From Fimbriiglobus sp. (GTDB lineage Bacteria; Planctomycetota; Planctomycetia; Gemmatales; Gemmataceae): a stretch of 41,423 nt of DNA. The position numbers and the translations under genes are program-made. Position 1 is the first letter of the stretch. Each line of letters begins with the position of its first letter. Below are positions 1 through 8,757 of this stretch, in pieces. The notes under the pieces are model-generated. The model made no database searches and was not told where the DNA came from. It saw nothing but the letters and a program-made list of their open reading frames with translations. The stretch covers positions 1 to 41,423 of the forward strand of contig JANXTU010000101.1 of assembly GCA_025352235.1 (NCBI GenBank), written 5' to 3'.

Positions 1-152
1 GCCAGGCCACCAAGGTGATGCCTAACTCCGCCGCCGTTTGCTGCACGATCTTGGCCCGGTGCCACGGGGCGCCGTCCCAAATCGCCACGACCTCCCGGCC
101 ATCCCAGGTCCCTGTCGCGGTGGAAGTGCGATTCGTCGACGCAAATCAGGAC
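1..152 (-). pseudogene. IS630-type transposase fragment, cut by window edge
   Basis: Read on the minus strand, two stretches typical of IS630-type DDE transposases can be seen. The first, around 152-115, reads CVDESHFHRD and resembles the first catalytic Asp block. The second, around 112-1, reads VVAIWDGAPWHRAK and then a segment ending ELGITLVAW; this is the second catalytic Asp block with its W-D-G-A-x-x-H signature. The two blocks lie in different frames and are almost adjacent, whereas intact enzymes have several tens of residues between them, so an internal deletion with frame change is inferred. The fragment continues past the left edge of the window. It abuts or slightly overlaps the plus-strand IS3 remnant. 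The second motif is the firmer of the two. Confidence 0.6.
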
Positions 153-1024
153 AAGCTGCAAGCGGTGCAGCTCGTCACCGAGACGGGCTTCTCTTACGCG
201 GAGGCCGCCCGACAACTCGGGCTCCGCGACACCCAGATTCGCACCTGGAAGAAGCAGTTCGACGCCGAGGGTACGAAGGCGTTTCCCGGCCGGGGCAACC
301 GCAGCGTGATCGACGAGGAACTCCACCGCCTGCGGGCCGAGAACAAGCGACTGCTGCAGGAGCGTGATCTCCTAAAAAAGCGGCGGCGTTCTTTGCCAGG
401 GAGTCGACCTGAGATACGATGTGATCCATCGCCAGTCTTCGCTTTTTCCGGTGCGACTGATGTGCGAGGTGCTCGAAGTCTCACCGTCGGGTTACTACGA
501 CTGGATCGAGCGACAACCCAGTGTCACCGAGTTGCGCCGCGACGAGTTGGCCGCGGAGATCCGGAAGATCCACCCGACGCGGGAGGGTTGGCTCGACCTC
601 GCAGTCGTCGAAGACCTGGACTCGCGTCGCGTGGTTGGTTGGTCGATGGGAGCAACGATGGAGAGCCGCCTCGTGGTCGACGCCTTGGAGATGGCGGTCA
701 AGCAGCGATTCCCCGACGCCGGCTTGGTGGCGCACTCGGACCGGGGCAGCCAAGTACGCTAGCGAGCACTACCAACGGGCCCTAGCCGAGAAGGGCATCA
801 CCTGCAGCATGAGCCGCAAGGGAGACTGCTACGACAACGCGCCGATGGAGTCGTTCTTCGCAAGCCTGAAGAAGGAACTCGTCCACCACGAAAACGACCC
901 GACCCGCGACGCGGCGAAGGCGAGCCTGTTCGAGTCCCTCGAAGTCTTCTACAACCGAATGCGCCGACACTCGTCGCTGGGGTACGTCGCCCCGACGGAG
1001 TTCGAATATTCCGAAAACTCTTAA
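135..1024 (+). pseudogene. IS3-family transposase, broken by several lesions
   Basis: The N-terminal part (about 138-384) is an OrfA-like HTH with the motif AEAARQLGLRDTQIRTWKKQ followed by a leucine-zipper-like stretch ending ERDLLKK. At 374-380 lies AAAAAAG; the expected OrfA tail [12 protein letters not shown] is found in the -1 frame, so either one A was lost or this is a programmed slippery site. The OrfB part starts near 412 in a third frame. Near 590-597 the text jumps from IHPTRE to [19 protein letters not shown], which skips the region carrying the first catalytic Asp (W-x-x-D-I-T). At about 751 an extra A in HSDRGSQ shifts the frame again; the remainder (YASEHYQ to the stop at 1024) carries the catalytic Glu in NAPMESFFASLKKE. 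The second Asp and Glu are present and the first Asp is missing, so the gene is judged inactive. Confidence 0.85.
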
Positions 1025-1053
1025 CTGCGCCCTGTTTTTCGTGGGGAAGTCCT
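135..1053 (+). mobile_element. Degenerate IS3-family insertion sequence
   Basis: The segment holds an OrfA-like helix-turn-helix part, an OrfB-like integrase part and, after the stop at 1022-1024, a stretch at about 1027-1053 (T-run, then GTGGGGAAGTCC) resembling the terminal inverted repeat of IS3-family elements. No left inverted repeat was recognised; the left side merges into an IS630-type fragment. The coding part is broken (see the pseudogene entry), so the element is not expected to move on its own. Confidence 0.6.
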
Positions 1054-1082
1054 TGATTCAGTCTTGAACGGCCAAATATAGC
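1053..1082 (+). promoter_or_regulatory. Possible sigma-70-type promoter upstream of the esterase fusion
   Basis: TTGATT (1053-1058) and TATAGC (1077-1082) are separated by 18 bases and each matches four of six consensus positions. A start near 1089 would give a leader of about 110 bases. The match is weak and lies just outside the IS3 remnant, so it could be coincidental. Confidence 0.25.
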
Positions 1083-1201
1083 CCGATGGTACTTGCAGCT
1101 TGACCAGCAAATGTGAGAATCGCACCTGCAAAGCCGCTGAATTTCTCATAAGGCAAACCACAACATATGACAAGCTTCACCGCCACTCAGGAAGTTCATT
1201 C

Positions 1202-3802
1202 ATGAAGTCACTCATGAGTACTTGGATCGCCCTAGGCTTCGCGTTGTTGTCGTCCCAGATCCGCGTCGAGGCTCAAGAGCATCCCGATCGAATCGTTCAG
1301 CCGGGCGTACCCCAAGGGAAGGTTACCTCGGGGCAATTGACCGAAAGTAAAATCTATCCGGGCACGAAGCGCGACTACAGCGTCTACGTGCCGGCTCAAT
1401 ACAAGGCCGAAGAACCCGCGGCCCTCATGGTCTTCATGGACGGCAGCGGCTACGCGAACACCAAAGATGGCTTTCGGGTGCCGGTCGTGTTCGACAACCT
1501 CATCCATCAAAAACTGATGCCCGTGACGGTTGCCGTATTCGTGAATCCGGGCACGGTCGCGGCGACGGTCCCCGGTGCGGCGGACCGCAGCAATCGCTCG
1601 TTCGAGTACGATTCTGTGGGCGATACCTACGCGAAGTTCCTCATCGACGAATTCCTGCCCGTAGCGCTCAAGGGGCTGAACGTATCCAAAGATCCCGCGA
1701 AGCGGGGAGTGTGCGGGATTTCGTCGAGTGGGATCTGCGCCTTCACGGTCGCTTGGGAAAAGCCGGAGCAGTTCGGCCTGGTGCTGAGTCACATCGGCAG
1801 CTTCACCAACATCCGCGGCGGCTGGGTCTACCCGGGCCTCGTGCGCAAGACGAAAGCCAAACCTAAGCCGATCAAGGTTTATCTTCAAGATGGCAAAAGC
1901 GACCTCGACAACTTGCATGGCAACTGGCCGCTTAGCAATCAAGATCTCGCCACGGCCCTCCAATTCGCGGGTTACAAGTACAAGCTCGAAATGACCGACG
2001 GCGGGCACAGTGGCAAATTCGGCGGCGAATTGCTTCCGGAATCGCTGAAGTGGCTCTGGAACGACAAAGCGGATAGCACAAAACTTCCGCACGTCGAAAC
2101 GAAGCCGGAATGGAAGCCCCATCCGGACGCGGTGGCACAAGACGGCGTACCGAAGGGGATCGTTTTGCAGATGCCCGTTTTCGAATCGAAGATCTTTGCC
2201 AAAACGACCCGCGATTGGTCGATCTACGTGCCGGCTCAATATAAGGCCGACAAGCCGGCGGCGTTGATGGTGTTTCAAGATGGCGAGGGCATGAAAAATG
2301 ACAAAGGTCGCTGGCGAGTGCCGATCGTATTCGACAACCTGATTGCCCGCGGCGATATGCCGGCGACGATTGCCGTTTTCCTTAATCCGGGGCACGAGAT
2401 AGAAAAGCCGCGGCAGAACGGCGCGCACTCCAATCGCAGCTTGGAATACGACAGCCTCGGCGATCGCTACGTCCGTTTCTTGGTCGAGGAGATCATCCCC
2501 GAGGTGAAGAAGAAGTACACGATCTCGGACGATCCCGAGATGCATGCCATCGGCGGTTCCAGTTCGGGCGCGATCTGCGCATTCACCTCGGCTTGGGAGC
2601 GGACCGACATCTTCCGCAAGGTCTATTCGAGCGTCGGCAGTTTCACGAATCTCCGCGGCGGCGACGTTTATCCGTCGTTGGTGCGCAAGACCGAAATCAA
2701 GCCGATCCGGGTTTACATGGCCGACACGAGCGGCGATGTCGACAACGCCTTCGGAAGTTGGCCGTGGGCCAATCAGCAAATGGCGTCGGCTTTGAAATAC
2801 ATGGGCTACGACGTCCGCTTCGATTGGGCCGAGGGTTACGCCCACAATTCGGACTTCGGCGGTTCCAAGTTCCCCGATGCGATGAAGTGGCTCTGGCGCA
2901 AGGACAAGCCCACACCGGTGCTCGACACCAAAGGGGACCTCGGCGGCGACCTAACCCTTCTGAATTTGTTGATTCGAGATCAGTCGTGGGAAGTGGTCGC
3001 CAAGGATCTCGGCTTCGCGGACGGGCTGTGTACCGACAAATCCGGCAACCTCTACTACTGCGATATGAAGGCTTCGTCCGTGGTTCGGATGAGCGCCGCC
3101 GATGGCACGAGCAAAGTCATCTGCAAAGAGTCGGTGAGCGGTCTCAAATTCAGTCCGGATGAATCGGTTCTCTACGCCTGCCAAGGGGCGAAGTCCCGCG
3201 TGATTTCGATCAACCCCGGCAGCGGCGAAGTGAAGGTCGTCGCCGAGGGGGTCAAACCGAACGACCTCGCAGTGACGAAAGACGGCTTCATCCTGATTAC
3301 GGAGACCGCGGCGAAACAGGTCACCCGGATCGATCCGAAGAATGGCCAAGTCAAAGTCGTGGACACGGGCATCGGCAAGCCGAACGGCATCGCGATCTCC
3401 AACGATGGCGGCACGCTGGCCGTGTCCGATTACGGCGGGACACACACTTGGACCTTCCGGGTCAACAAAGACGGAATCCTCGACGCCAAGATGCCGACGA
3501 TGCCGATGCGCCTGCCGATCAATTCCAAAGGCGAGTTCAAATTCAACCAACCCCCACCGTATGTGGAAAACGCCCAAGGCGACGGTATGGCGGTCGACAA
3601 AGCCGGGCGCGTTTATGTGACGAGCGGTCTTGGTGTGCAAATCTTCGATCCGACGGGCCGCCCGTGCGGTGTGTTGCCGAAAGTCGACAACGATCAACCC
3701 ATGACGTCCTGCGTCTTGGCTGGCTCCGATCACAGCACCCTCTACATCGCACACGGGTCGAAGATCTATCGCCGCAAGCTGACCGTTGTGAAACCGAAGT
3801 AG
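1202..3802 (+). CDS. Secreted fusion: two esterase domains plus SMP-30/gluconolactonase propeller
   Basis: The chosen ATG at 1202 is preceded by AGGAAG (1189-1194) at good spacing and begins a clear signal peptide (MKSLMSTWIALGFALLSS, cut probably after VEAQ); an upstream in-frame ATG at 1100 would bury it. The 866-residue protein has three parts. Residues ~35-310 and ~325-590 are two copies of an esterase-D/enterochelin-esterase-like alpha/beta hydrolase. Each has a nucleophile elbow (GISSSG, Ser174; GGSSSG, Ser453) and a late His (His269 in DGGHSGKFGG; His548 in GYAHNSDFGG). Residues ~600-866 form an SMP-30/gluconolactonase/NHL-like beta-propeller (FADGLCTDKSGNLYYCD, KPNGIAISNDGG). Planctomycetes often carry esterase or SMP-30 domains in secreted sugar-degrading enzymes; hydrolysis of a carbohydrate ester followed by a lactone is an inference. 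The gene stands alone ahead of the DUF1592/DUF1552 pair. Confidence 0.85.
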   Translation: MKSLMSTWIALGFALLSSQIRVEAQEHPDRIVQPGVPQGKVTSGQLTESKIYPGTKRDYSVYVPAQYKAEEPAALMVFMDGSGYANTKDGFRVPVVFDNLIHQKLMPVTVAVFVNPGTVAATVPGAADRSNRSFEYDSVGDTYAKFLIDEFLPVALKGLNVSKDPAKRGVCGISSSGICAFTVAWEKPEQFGLVLSHIGSFTNIRGGWVYPGLVRKTKAKPKPIKVYLQDGKSDLDNLHGNWPLSNQDLATALQFAGYKYKLEMTDGGHSGKFGGELLPESLKWLWNDKADSTKLPHVETKPEWKPHPDAVAQDGVPKGIVLQMPVFESKIFAKTTRDWSIYVPAQYKADKPAALMVFQDGEGMKNDKGRWRVPIVFDNLIARGDMPATIAVFLNPGHEIEKPRQNGAHSNRSLEYDSLGDRYVRFLVEEIIPEVKKKYTISDDPEMHAIGGSSSGAICAFTSAWERTDIFRKVYSSVGSFTNLRGGDVYPSLVRKTEIKPIRVYMADTSGDVDNAFGSWPWANQQMASALKYMGYDVRFDWAEGYAHNSDFGGSKFPDAMKWLWRKDKPTPVLDTKGDLGGDLTLLNLLIRDQSWEVVAKDLGFADGLCTDKSGNLYYCDMKASSVVRMSAADGTSKVICKESVSGLKFSPDESVLYACQGAKSRVISINPGSGEVKVVAEGVKPNDLAVTKDGFILITETAAKQVTRIDPKNGQVKVVDTGIGKPNGIAISNDGGTLAVSDYGGTHTWTFRVNKDGILDAKMPTMPMRLPINSKGEFKFNQPPPYVENAQGDGMAVDKAGRVYVTSGLGVQIFDPTGRPCGVLPKVDNDQPMTSCVLAGSDHSTLYIAHGSKIYRRKLTVVKPK

Positions 3803-3855
3803 GAGATCATCGGAGGGAAGTCGGGGCAGCCGCCTCGGCAACACAAAGGAAAGAA

Positions 3856-3885
3856 TAGACTGGACGGCGGCGGAGGTGGTATAAT
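3856..3885 (+). promoter_or_regulatory. Sigma-70-type promoter of the DUF1592/DUF1552 operon
   Basis: TATAAT (3880-3885, perfect) follows TAGACT (3856-3861, four of six matches to TTGACA) after an 18-base spacer. Predicted start of transcription is near 3892, about 60 bases ahead of the chosen ATG at 3951. This argues against the longer reading frame that begins at 3891. Confidence 0.5.
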
Positions 3886-3950
3886 TTTTCTTGGTGATTG
3901 CGCAACGGGCTTACGCGTGTCCAAGCATGCTCAGGACGAAAAGCGAACCT

Positions 3951-6554
3951 ATGAAGCTTTTAAAAATCGCCGTTTTGCTGGCACTCGGATTTGCCGGTGC
4001 GATTCACGTCGCCGATGGTCAAGAGTCGCGGAGTACATTGGAAGCGGCCAAAGAACAGGGGCGCAGCAAATCGAGATATTTGAGAGAGACCAAGGCCGCG
4101 ACGGATACCAGCGATACGATCCCCAAGGCTAACATTGCCGACTATCAGAAGTCGGTGGAACCGATCCTCACGAAGAGCTGCGTGAACTGTCACGGTCCGA
4201 AGAAGGCCAAGGGCCGACTTCGCATCGACCAACTCAACCCAGACCTACTTGCCGGCCCCGATGCTGAGAAATGGCGAGAGGTCTATAGCGCTCTCAGCAA
4301 ATCGGAAATGCCCCCAGAAAACGAGCCGGAGTATGCACTCGCCAGCGCGGATCGGGGCAAGGTGGTTGATTGGCTCAGCGAGGAATTGAATAAGGCGTCG
4401 ATCGTACGTCGCAATAGCAAAGAACATTCGTCGTTTCGTCGATTGACGAAGTACGAATACGACTATGCCCTGCAGGATCTGCTTGGCGTTCCTTATTCCT
4501 TGGCGAACAAACTCCCGCCGGAAACCAAGACGGAAGACGGTTTCAAGAACAGCTCGGAATTGCTGCAGATTTCGGGCATGCAATTCGAGACCTATCGCGA
4601 GATCGCATTGAAAGCGATCAAACGGGCGACCGTGAGCGGTCCGCGTCCCAAAGCCGTCACCTACACTGTCTCAATGCAGAAAGAGATGGATGAAGTCGGA
4701 AAAAATGCCAAAACGTTCGACCAGAGCGAAGCCAGCTATCGCAAATACAAGAATCAACAGCACCTCTTGAACCGGGAGACAGGCAAGGGCGTTCCGTTCT
4801 CCCCAGTAAAAGCGACGCCTCAGGCCGGAGCGGTTGCCGGGCAAATTCCTACCGTTTCACCCGTTGTCCTCGTGTTTCCCGAAGGCAACGAGCTGAAACT
4901 GAATCTGGATCGCTTTCTTCCCGACGAAGGCATTATGCGCGTGCGCATTCGTGCCGGACGCTCGACGATGAACCCGGACGAGTATGCCAGCCTAAGGCTC
5001 CTGCTCAGTGCCCACACCAGCAACGATGCCAATTTCACGCAGGTCATCAGTCCACGCGATATCCCAGTGACGGCATCGGCCGACAAACCGCAGTTTCTTC
5101 ACTTCGATATCCCGCTGAGCGATATCCAACGCAACCCCTTTCGGAAACTGACCACCACATTCCCGAGACGGGATGAGTTCCTACACATTCGTAATGTGTC
5201 CAATGCCACCGGAGGGGAAGAGCGTCTCAAAGTCCTCATCGAGCATATCGAAATCAGTGCGCCGTTCTACGAGCAATGGCCGCCGAAAACACACACCGAC
5301 ATTTTTATCGAGAGTGCAAACAAGGGAGATGAAAACGTCTACGGCCGCGAAGTGCTGAATAAATTCCTCCGACGCGTCTGGCGTCGACCAGCCCATTCGC
5401 AAGAAATTGACAAGTTCATGGCCCTGTTTGCGAAGTATCGGCCGGAGTTCTCAACTTTCGAAGATGCCATGGTGGAAGTGCTGGCGACGTCATTGGCCAC
5501 GCCGGAGTTCCTCTATTTGACACAACGAGCGACGAGCGACGAAAACAAGTTGCCGGCCAAGATCAGTGAGATGGAGTTGGCCAGTCGCTTGTCCGTATTT
5601 TTGTGGTCGAGCCTACCGGATGAAGAACTATTGAAACTCGCGGAGCAGGGAAAGCTTCGAAAGCCCGAGGCCTTGGCCGGCCAAGTGAAACGCATGCTGG
5701 CGGACCCGCGTTCGAGACGATTCTCTCAGAATTTCGTCGAGCAATGGCTGGGTCTGGATGGCCTCAACAGTGTGACGCACGTCCCGGCTGGCCCATTGAA
5801 AGATGCGATGCAGGAAGAGCCGATCGCCTTCTTCGAGGAAGTCCTCAGGCACAACCACAGCATCATGGACTTCATCCATTCGGATTACGCCGTGATCAAC
5901 GAACGGCTGGCGGCCCACTACGGGATTCCGAAGGTTTACGGCCCCCATTTTCGCAAAGTGCCAATCGCCCCGCACATGAATCGCGGCGGACTCTTGACGG
6001 GCGCAGCCATCCTCGCCATGAACTCCGACGGTAAGGATTCCCATCCGCTGAAGCGGGGTGTGTGGATGTTGAAACGAATCCTTCACGATCCGCCACCTCC
6101 GCCTCCGCCGGATGTCCCGGAAGTCGACCTGACGAATCCGGAGATTCTCAAAATGACTTTGAAAGAACGGATCGCCGATCACCGGAACAAGCTGGCCTGC
6201 GCATCGTGTCACTCCCGGATCGACCCGTGGGGAATCGCATTTGAGAACTACGATGCCCTCGGCGTCTTCCGGACCCACATCAAGAACAAGCCCGTCGATG
6301 CTACATCCGAATTGTTCAATCGGCAAACGCTGGCCGGGATGGATGGGCTCAAACGCTATCTGCTGACGGACCGACAGGATCAATTCGCCCAAGCGATGGT
6401 GTCGAAGTTGATGGCCTATGCCCTTGGCAGGCCGCTCACTTTTGGCGATCGCGCGGAAATCGAAAACTTGACCGCGCAGTTCCGACGACGCGATGACGGC
6501 CTGCGCGACCTGATCCAACTGATCGTGAACAGCAACCTCTTCAACTCGAAGTGA
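3951..6554 (+). CDS. Secreted PSCyt1/DUF1587/DUF1592/DUF1588/DUF1585 cytochrome-type protein
   Basis: The start at 3951 opens a signal peptide (MKLLKIAVLLALGFAGAIHVADG); in-frame codons before it lie over the predicted promoter. The 867-residue product shows the standard planctomycete architecture. A cytochrome-type haem site CVNCH lies at residues 77-81. A DUF1587-like segment (FRRLTKYEYDYALQDLLG) lies near 160, a DUF1595/DUF1592 region (FLRRVWRRP, then LATPEFLYL) near 467-640, and a DUF1588 region (LTGAAILAMNSDG near 680, then PPPPPPPDVPEVDLTNPE) follows. A second CASCH is at 750-754 and a DUF1585 tail (MAYALGRPL) near 820. The two CxxCH motifs suggest two covalently bound haems in the periplasm or at the cell surface. 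The family is very abundant in planctomycetes and has no established reaction. It is followed 16 bases later by its usual DUF1552 partner, so an operon is inferred. Confidence 0.92.
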   Translation: MKLLKIAVLLALGFAGAIHVADGQESRSTLEAAKEQGRSKSRYLRETKAATDTSDTIPKANIADYQKSVEPILTKSCVNCHGPKKAKGRLRIDQLNPDLLAGPDAEKWREVYSALSKSEMPPENEPEYALASADRGKVVDWLSEELNKASIVRRNSKEHSSFRRLTKYEYDYALQDLLGVPYSLANKLPPETKTEDGFKNSSELLQISGMQFETYREIALKAIKRATVSGPRPKAVTYTVSMQKEMDEVGKNAKTFDQSEASYRKYKNQQHLLNRETGKGVPFSPVKATPQAGAVAGQIPTVSPVVLVFPEGNELKLNLDRFLPDEGIMRVRIRAGRSTMNPDEYASLRLLLSAHTSNDANFTQVISPRDIPVTASADKPQFLHFDIPLSDIQRNPFRKLTTTFPRRDEFLHIRNVSNATGGEERLKVLIEHIEISAPFYEQWPPKTHTDIFIESANKGDENVYGREVLNKFLRRVWRRPAHSQEIDKFMALFAKYRPEFSTFEDAMVEVLATSLATPEFLYLTQRATSDENKLPAKISEMELASRLSVFLWSSLPDEELLKLAEQGKLRKPEALAGQVKRMLADPRSRRFSQNFVEQWLGLDGLNSVTHVPAGPLKDAMQEEPIAFFEEVLRHNHSIMDFIHSDYAVINERLAAHYGIPKVYGPHFRKVPIAPHMNRGGLLTGAAILAMNSDGKDSHPLKRGVWMLKRILHDPPPPPPPDVPEVDLTNPEILKMTLKERIADHRNKLACASCHSRIDPWGIAFENYDALGVFRTHIKNKPVDATSELFNRQTLAGMDGLKRYLLTDRQDQFAQAMVSKLMAYALGRPLTFGDRAEIENLTAQFRRRDDGLRDLIQLIVNSNLFNSK

Positions 6555-6570
6555 GTTTCAGGAACAGACG

Positions 6571-7968
6571 ATGAACAATAAATCCGAATCGCTGAGCCGG
6601 CGGAATTTCCTTCGTGGGACCGGGGTCGCATTGGCCCTGCCGTGGTTCGAAACATTCGCCGCGGGCGCTCCCAGTGCGGACGAGATTCCCAAGCGGTTTC
6701 TCAGCGTTTATCACCCGGATGGTGTGGGTATCCCGCTCAAGTCCGATCCGGCGTGGAAGGACTGGAGCTGGTTCCCTCGGGGTGGCGAAAAGGATTTTGA
6801 ATTGACGAAAGTGCTCGATGTGCTCAAGCCGTTGCGCAATGACATCACGATTTATTCCGGGTTGTCGCATCCCGCCGCGCGACAGGTCCACGGCCATTCC
6901 AATGCCGATCAGTATTTGACGGGTGCGCCCATCGGTGGTTCGGGCCCGTATCAGAATTCGATCTCGCTCGATCAGGTCTATGCGGAGTACTCCGGAGATT
7001 TCACCCGCTACTCTTCGTTGGTCCTGTCGACGAATGGAGGCGTTGGCGGCCCGCGTGGCGCCCAGACGCAGTCCTTCAATCGGGAAGGGCGGGCGATCCC
7101 CGCGATGAATAAACCCAAAGACATCTTCGACATGCTATTCGTGACGAGTGGTAAAGATGCGGCCGCAAAACTAGCGAGAAGCAAGAGTGCCCTGGATTTT
7201 CTGACCGAAAACACTCGCTCCTTGGCACTCGAACTCTCCAAGAAAGATCAAGAGACCCTCAAGCAGTATCTCGATGCAGTGCGCGATACCGAACTGAAGC
7301 TCGCGAAGGCGCAAAAGTGGATCGATACGCCGACCCCCAAGGTTGATACTCGCAACCTGCATCTGGATGCTGAGCCCAAAGAAGCTAAACTCTATTTCCA
7401 GACGATGTATGAACTGATCTATCTCGCCTTCCTGAGCGATTCGACCCGCGTGGCGACATTTCAGTTGGGTCGCGAGAATGGCGAAGGTCCACACGATCTG
7501 CTCTCACTCGCCGTCGGGCTTGGCGCGGCTCATGGCCTGACTCATGAGGTCAAAAAGCCCAACGGCTGGAAGAACCTGGGCACCTACAATCGGTACCAAG
7601 CCGAGGAATTCGGTCGCTTCGTCCAGAAACTCAAAGATACGCCCGAGCCGACCGGCAAAGGAAATATGCTGGATAACACGTTCGCCATGCACGGTTCGGC
7701 GTCCAGCAGTTTTCACCTCTCCCGCAACTATCCCATCATTTCCGCAGGTGGGAAAAACTTCGGCTTCACCAATGGGCGGTATCTCAAGTTCGGCAAAGGA
7801 AATGAAGACAATCAAGCCGGCGCAGGAATCGACACGGATGTGGGATGGCAAGGCAAGCTCGAAGTGGAAGAGCTTCCGCTGGCGAAGCTTTTCGTCACGA
7901 TCTTGCAGAAGCTCGGTATCAAGACCGACTCGTTCGGTGGGTACACCGGATCATTGAATCGGGTTTAA
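6571..7968 (+). CDS. DUF1552 family protein with Tat signal
   Basis: The 465-residue protein starts with a twin-arginine signal (LSRRNFLRGTGVALALPW), so export in folded form by the Tat pathway is expected. The rest matches the DUF1552 family in length and layout: an N-terminal stretch with FLSVYHPDGVG, a HGHSNADQYLTG segment, the LSLDQ-like ISLDQVYAEY, a helical middle, and a C-terminal FAMHGSASSSFHLSRNYP segment. DUF1552 genes almost always follow DUF1592-type cytochrome genes in planctomycetes, as here with a 16-base gap and AGGA (6560-6563) as ribosome binding site. The shared history implies a joint function at the periplasmic face, but the reaction is unknown. Confidence 0.92.
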   Translation: MNNKSESLSRRNFLRGTGVALALPWFETFAAGAPSADEIPKRFLSVYHPDGVGIPLKSDPAWKDWSWFPRGGEKDFELTKVLDVLKPLRNDITIYSGLSHPAARQVHGHSNADQYLTGAPIGGSGPYQNSISLDQVYAEYSGDFTRYSSLVLSTNGGVGGPRGAQTQSFNREGRAIPAMNKPKDIFDMLFVTSGKDAAAKLARSKSALDFLTENTRSLALELSKKDQETLKQYLDAVRDTELKLAKAQKWIDTPTPKVDTRNLHLDAEPKEAKLYFQTMYELIYLAFLSDSTRVATFQLGRENGEGPHDLLSLAVGLGAAHGLTHEVKKPNGWKNLGTYNRYQAEEFGRFVQKLKDTPEPTGKGNMLDNTFAMHGSASSSFHLSRNYPIISAGGKNFGFTNGRYLKFGKGNEDNQAGAGIDTDVGWQGKLEVEELPLAKLFVTILQKLGIKTDSFGGYTGSLNRV

Positions 7969-8030
7969 TTCAAACGCGCACGCGGCGCCTGTCCCCGGGG
8001 GCGGATTGGGAACTCTCGATTCGCCCCGAT

Positions 8031-8204
8031 GCGGCGTTCCGCGAACTCCGGCAGCGCCAGCCCGACGTCCAAGTGATCCTGACGAGCGGCTTCAACCAAG
8101 AAGAGGCCACCGCCGGCTTCGCGGGCAAGGGCTTGGCCGGCTTCCTCCGCAAGCCATTCGTCGCGCAGGAACTTTACGGCTTGGTGCACTCCGTGCTGGG
8201 GTAG
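8031..8204 (+). pseudogene. C-terminal fragment of a response-regulator receiver domain
   Basis: The frame reads AAFRELRQRQPDVQVILTSG and then GKGLAGFLRKPFVAQEL before a stop at 8202-8204. This is the second half of a CheY-like receiver as found at the end of hybrid histidine kinases, including the conserved switch Ser (LTSG) and the Lys-Pro pair (RKPF). The phosphoacceptor Asp and everything upstream are missing. The codons before 8031 in this frame run into the DUF1552 gene in another frame and show no family resemblance. It is best read as a relic of a gene cut by insertion or deletion. It sits directly next to the nuclease/NTPase island. Confidence 0.7.
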
Positions 8205-8208
8205 CCGG

Positions 8209-8757
8209 TCAGCTGCGGGATGCTCTGCGGTATTCGTCCAAGTCCCCGGCTCCGATCGAGTTCGCGGGGACGAGCCGATAGTGCTTTTCGTCGACCACCG
8301 AAAGTTCGCCTTCGCTCTCGATCAATTCGAACATCACGATGGTTTCACCGAGTTCATCTTCGACGAACTGCACCGCGACCGGACGCGGCACCAACAGCGG
8401 GAATTTGTAGCGGCACAGCGCCAAGTCCTGCATCACCTGCCCGGTGTTGATTTGATCCTTCCCACCCTTGGCTTGCACCGGGATCACGAATTGGTCGCCC
8501 GAGTTGGTGACGGCGACATAGACTTCATCCGTTTCGATTTGGCCGAATCCCGGGACAAATGCGCGGCAGTTCTGGTGGATCGATGTGGCGATGGAATTGA
8601 AGAAGCGGTCGATCAACCGGTTGTGCCGGATTTTTGCGAGCAGCAGGCACTTCTCGTCGAGGGCGTACCGAGAGACCATTGAAGGAGTTTCGTCGATCAC
8701 GGAGAGACGGAACCGCGCTGGATTCGGGGAAATTCGATTCTTTCGTGTCGGTGGCAT
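8209..8757 (-). CDS. Putative PD-(D/E)XK-type endonuclease
   Basis: This 182-residue protein has a core that looks like a restriction-endonuclease fold: Glu75 and Asp77 in GQIETDEVYV on one strand and PVQAKGGKD (Gln95-x-Lys97) on the next, which fits the E/D...(D/E/Q)-x-K layout. Further conserved-looking features are RHNRLIDRF (44-52), QDLALC (110-115) and a C-terminal EKHYRLVP. From memory of similar bacterial proteins, relatives may carry a longer N-terminal region, so the gene could be N-terminally short; no coding continuation is visible upstream of 8757. It lies divergent from the DUF2075-type nuclease-NTPase gene with 105 bases between starts and 4 bases beyond the receiver fragment. 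A role in DNA cleavage or phage defence is inference. Confidence 0.6.
   Translation of the reverse strand: MPPTRKNRISPNPARFRLSVIDETPSMVSRYALDEKCLLLAKIRHNRLIDRFFNSIATSIHQNCRAFVPGFGQIETDEVYVAVTNSGDQFVIPVQAKGGKDQINTGQVMQDLALCRYKFPLLVPRPVAVQFVEDELGETIVMFELIESEGELSVVDEKHYRLVPANSIGAGDLDEYRRASRS

Noticed and set aside
1232-2845. Long minus-strand reading frame of 537 codons
   Set aside because: It is the complement of the esterase fusion gene; the plus strand has a signal peptide, duplicated catalytic motifs and a propeller, the minus strand none.
3891-3950. Upstream start for the DUF1592 protein
   Set aside because: It would place about 20 extra residues before a clear signal peptide and start right at the predicted transcription start.
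7845-8204. Complete small response-regulator gene
   Set aside because: The first half of the frame lies inside the DUF1552 gene and has no receiver resemblance; only 8031-8204 is receiver-like, so it is a relic.
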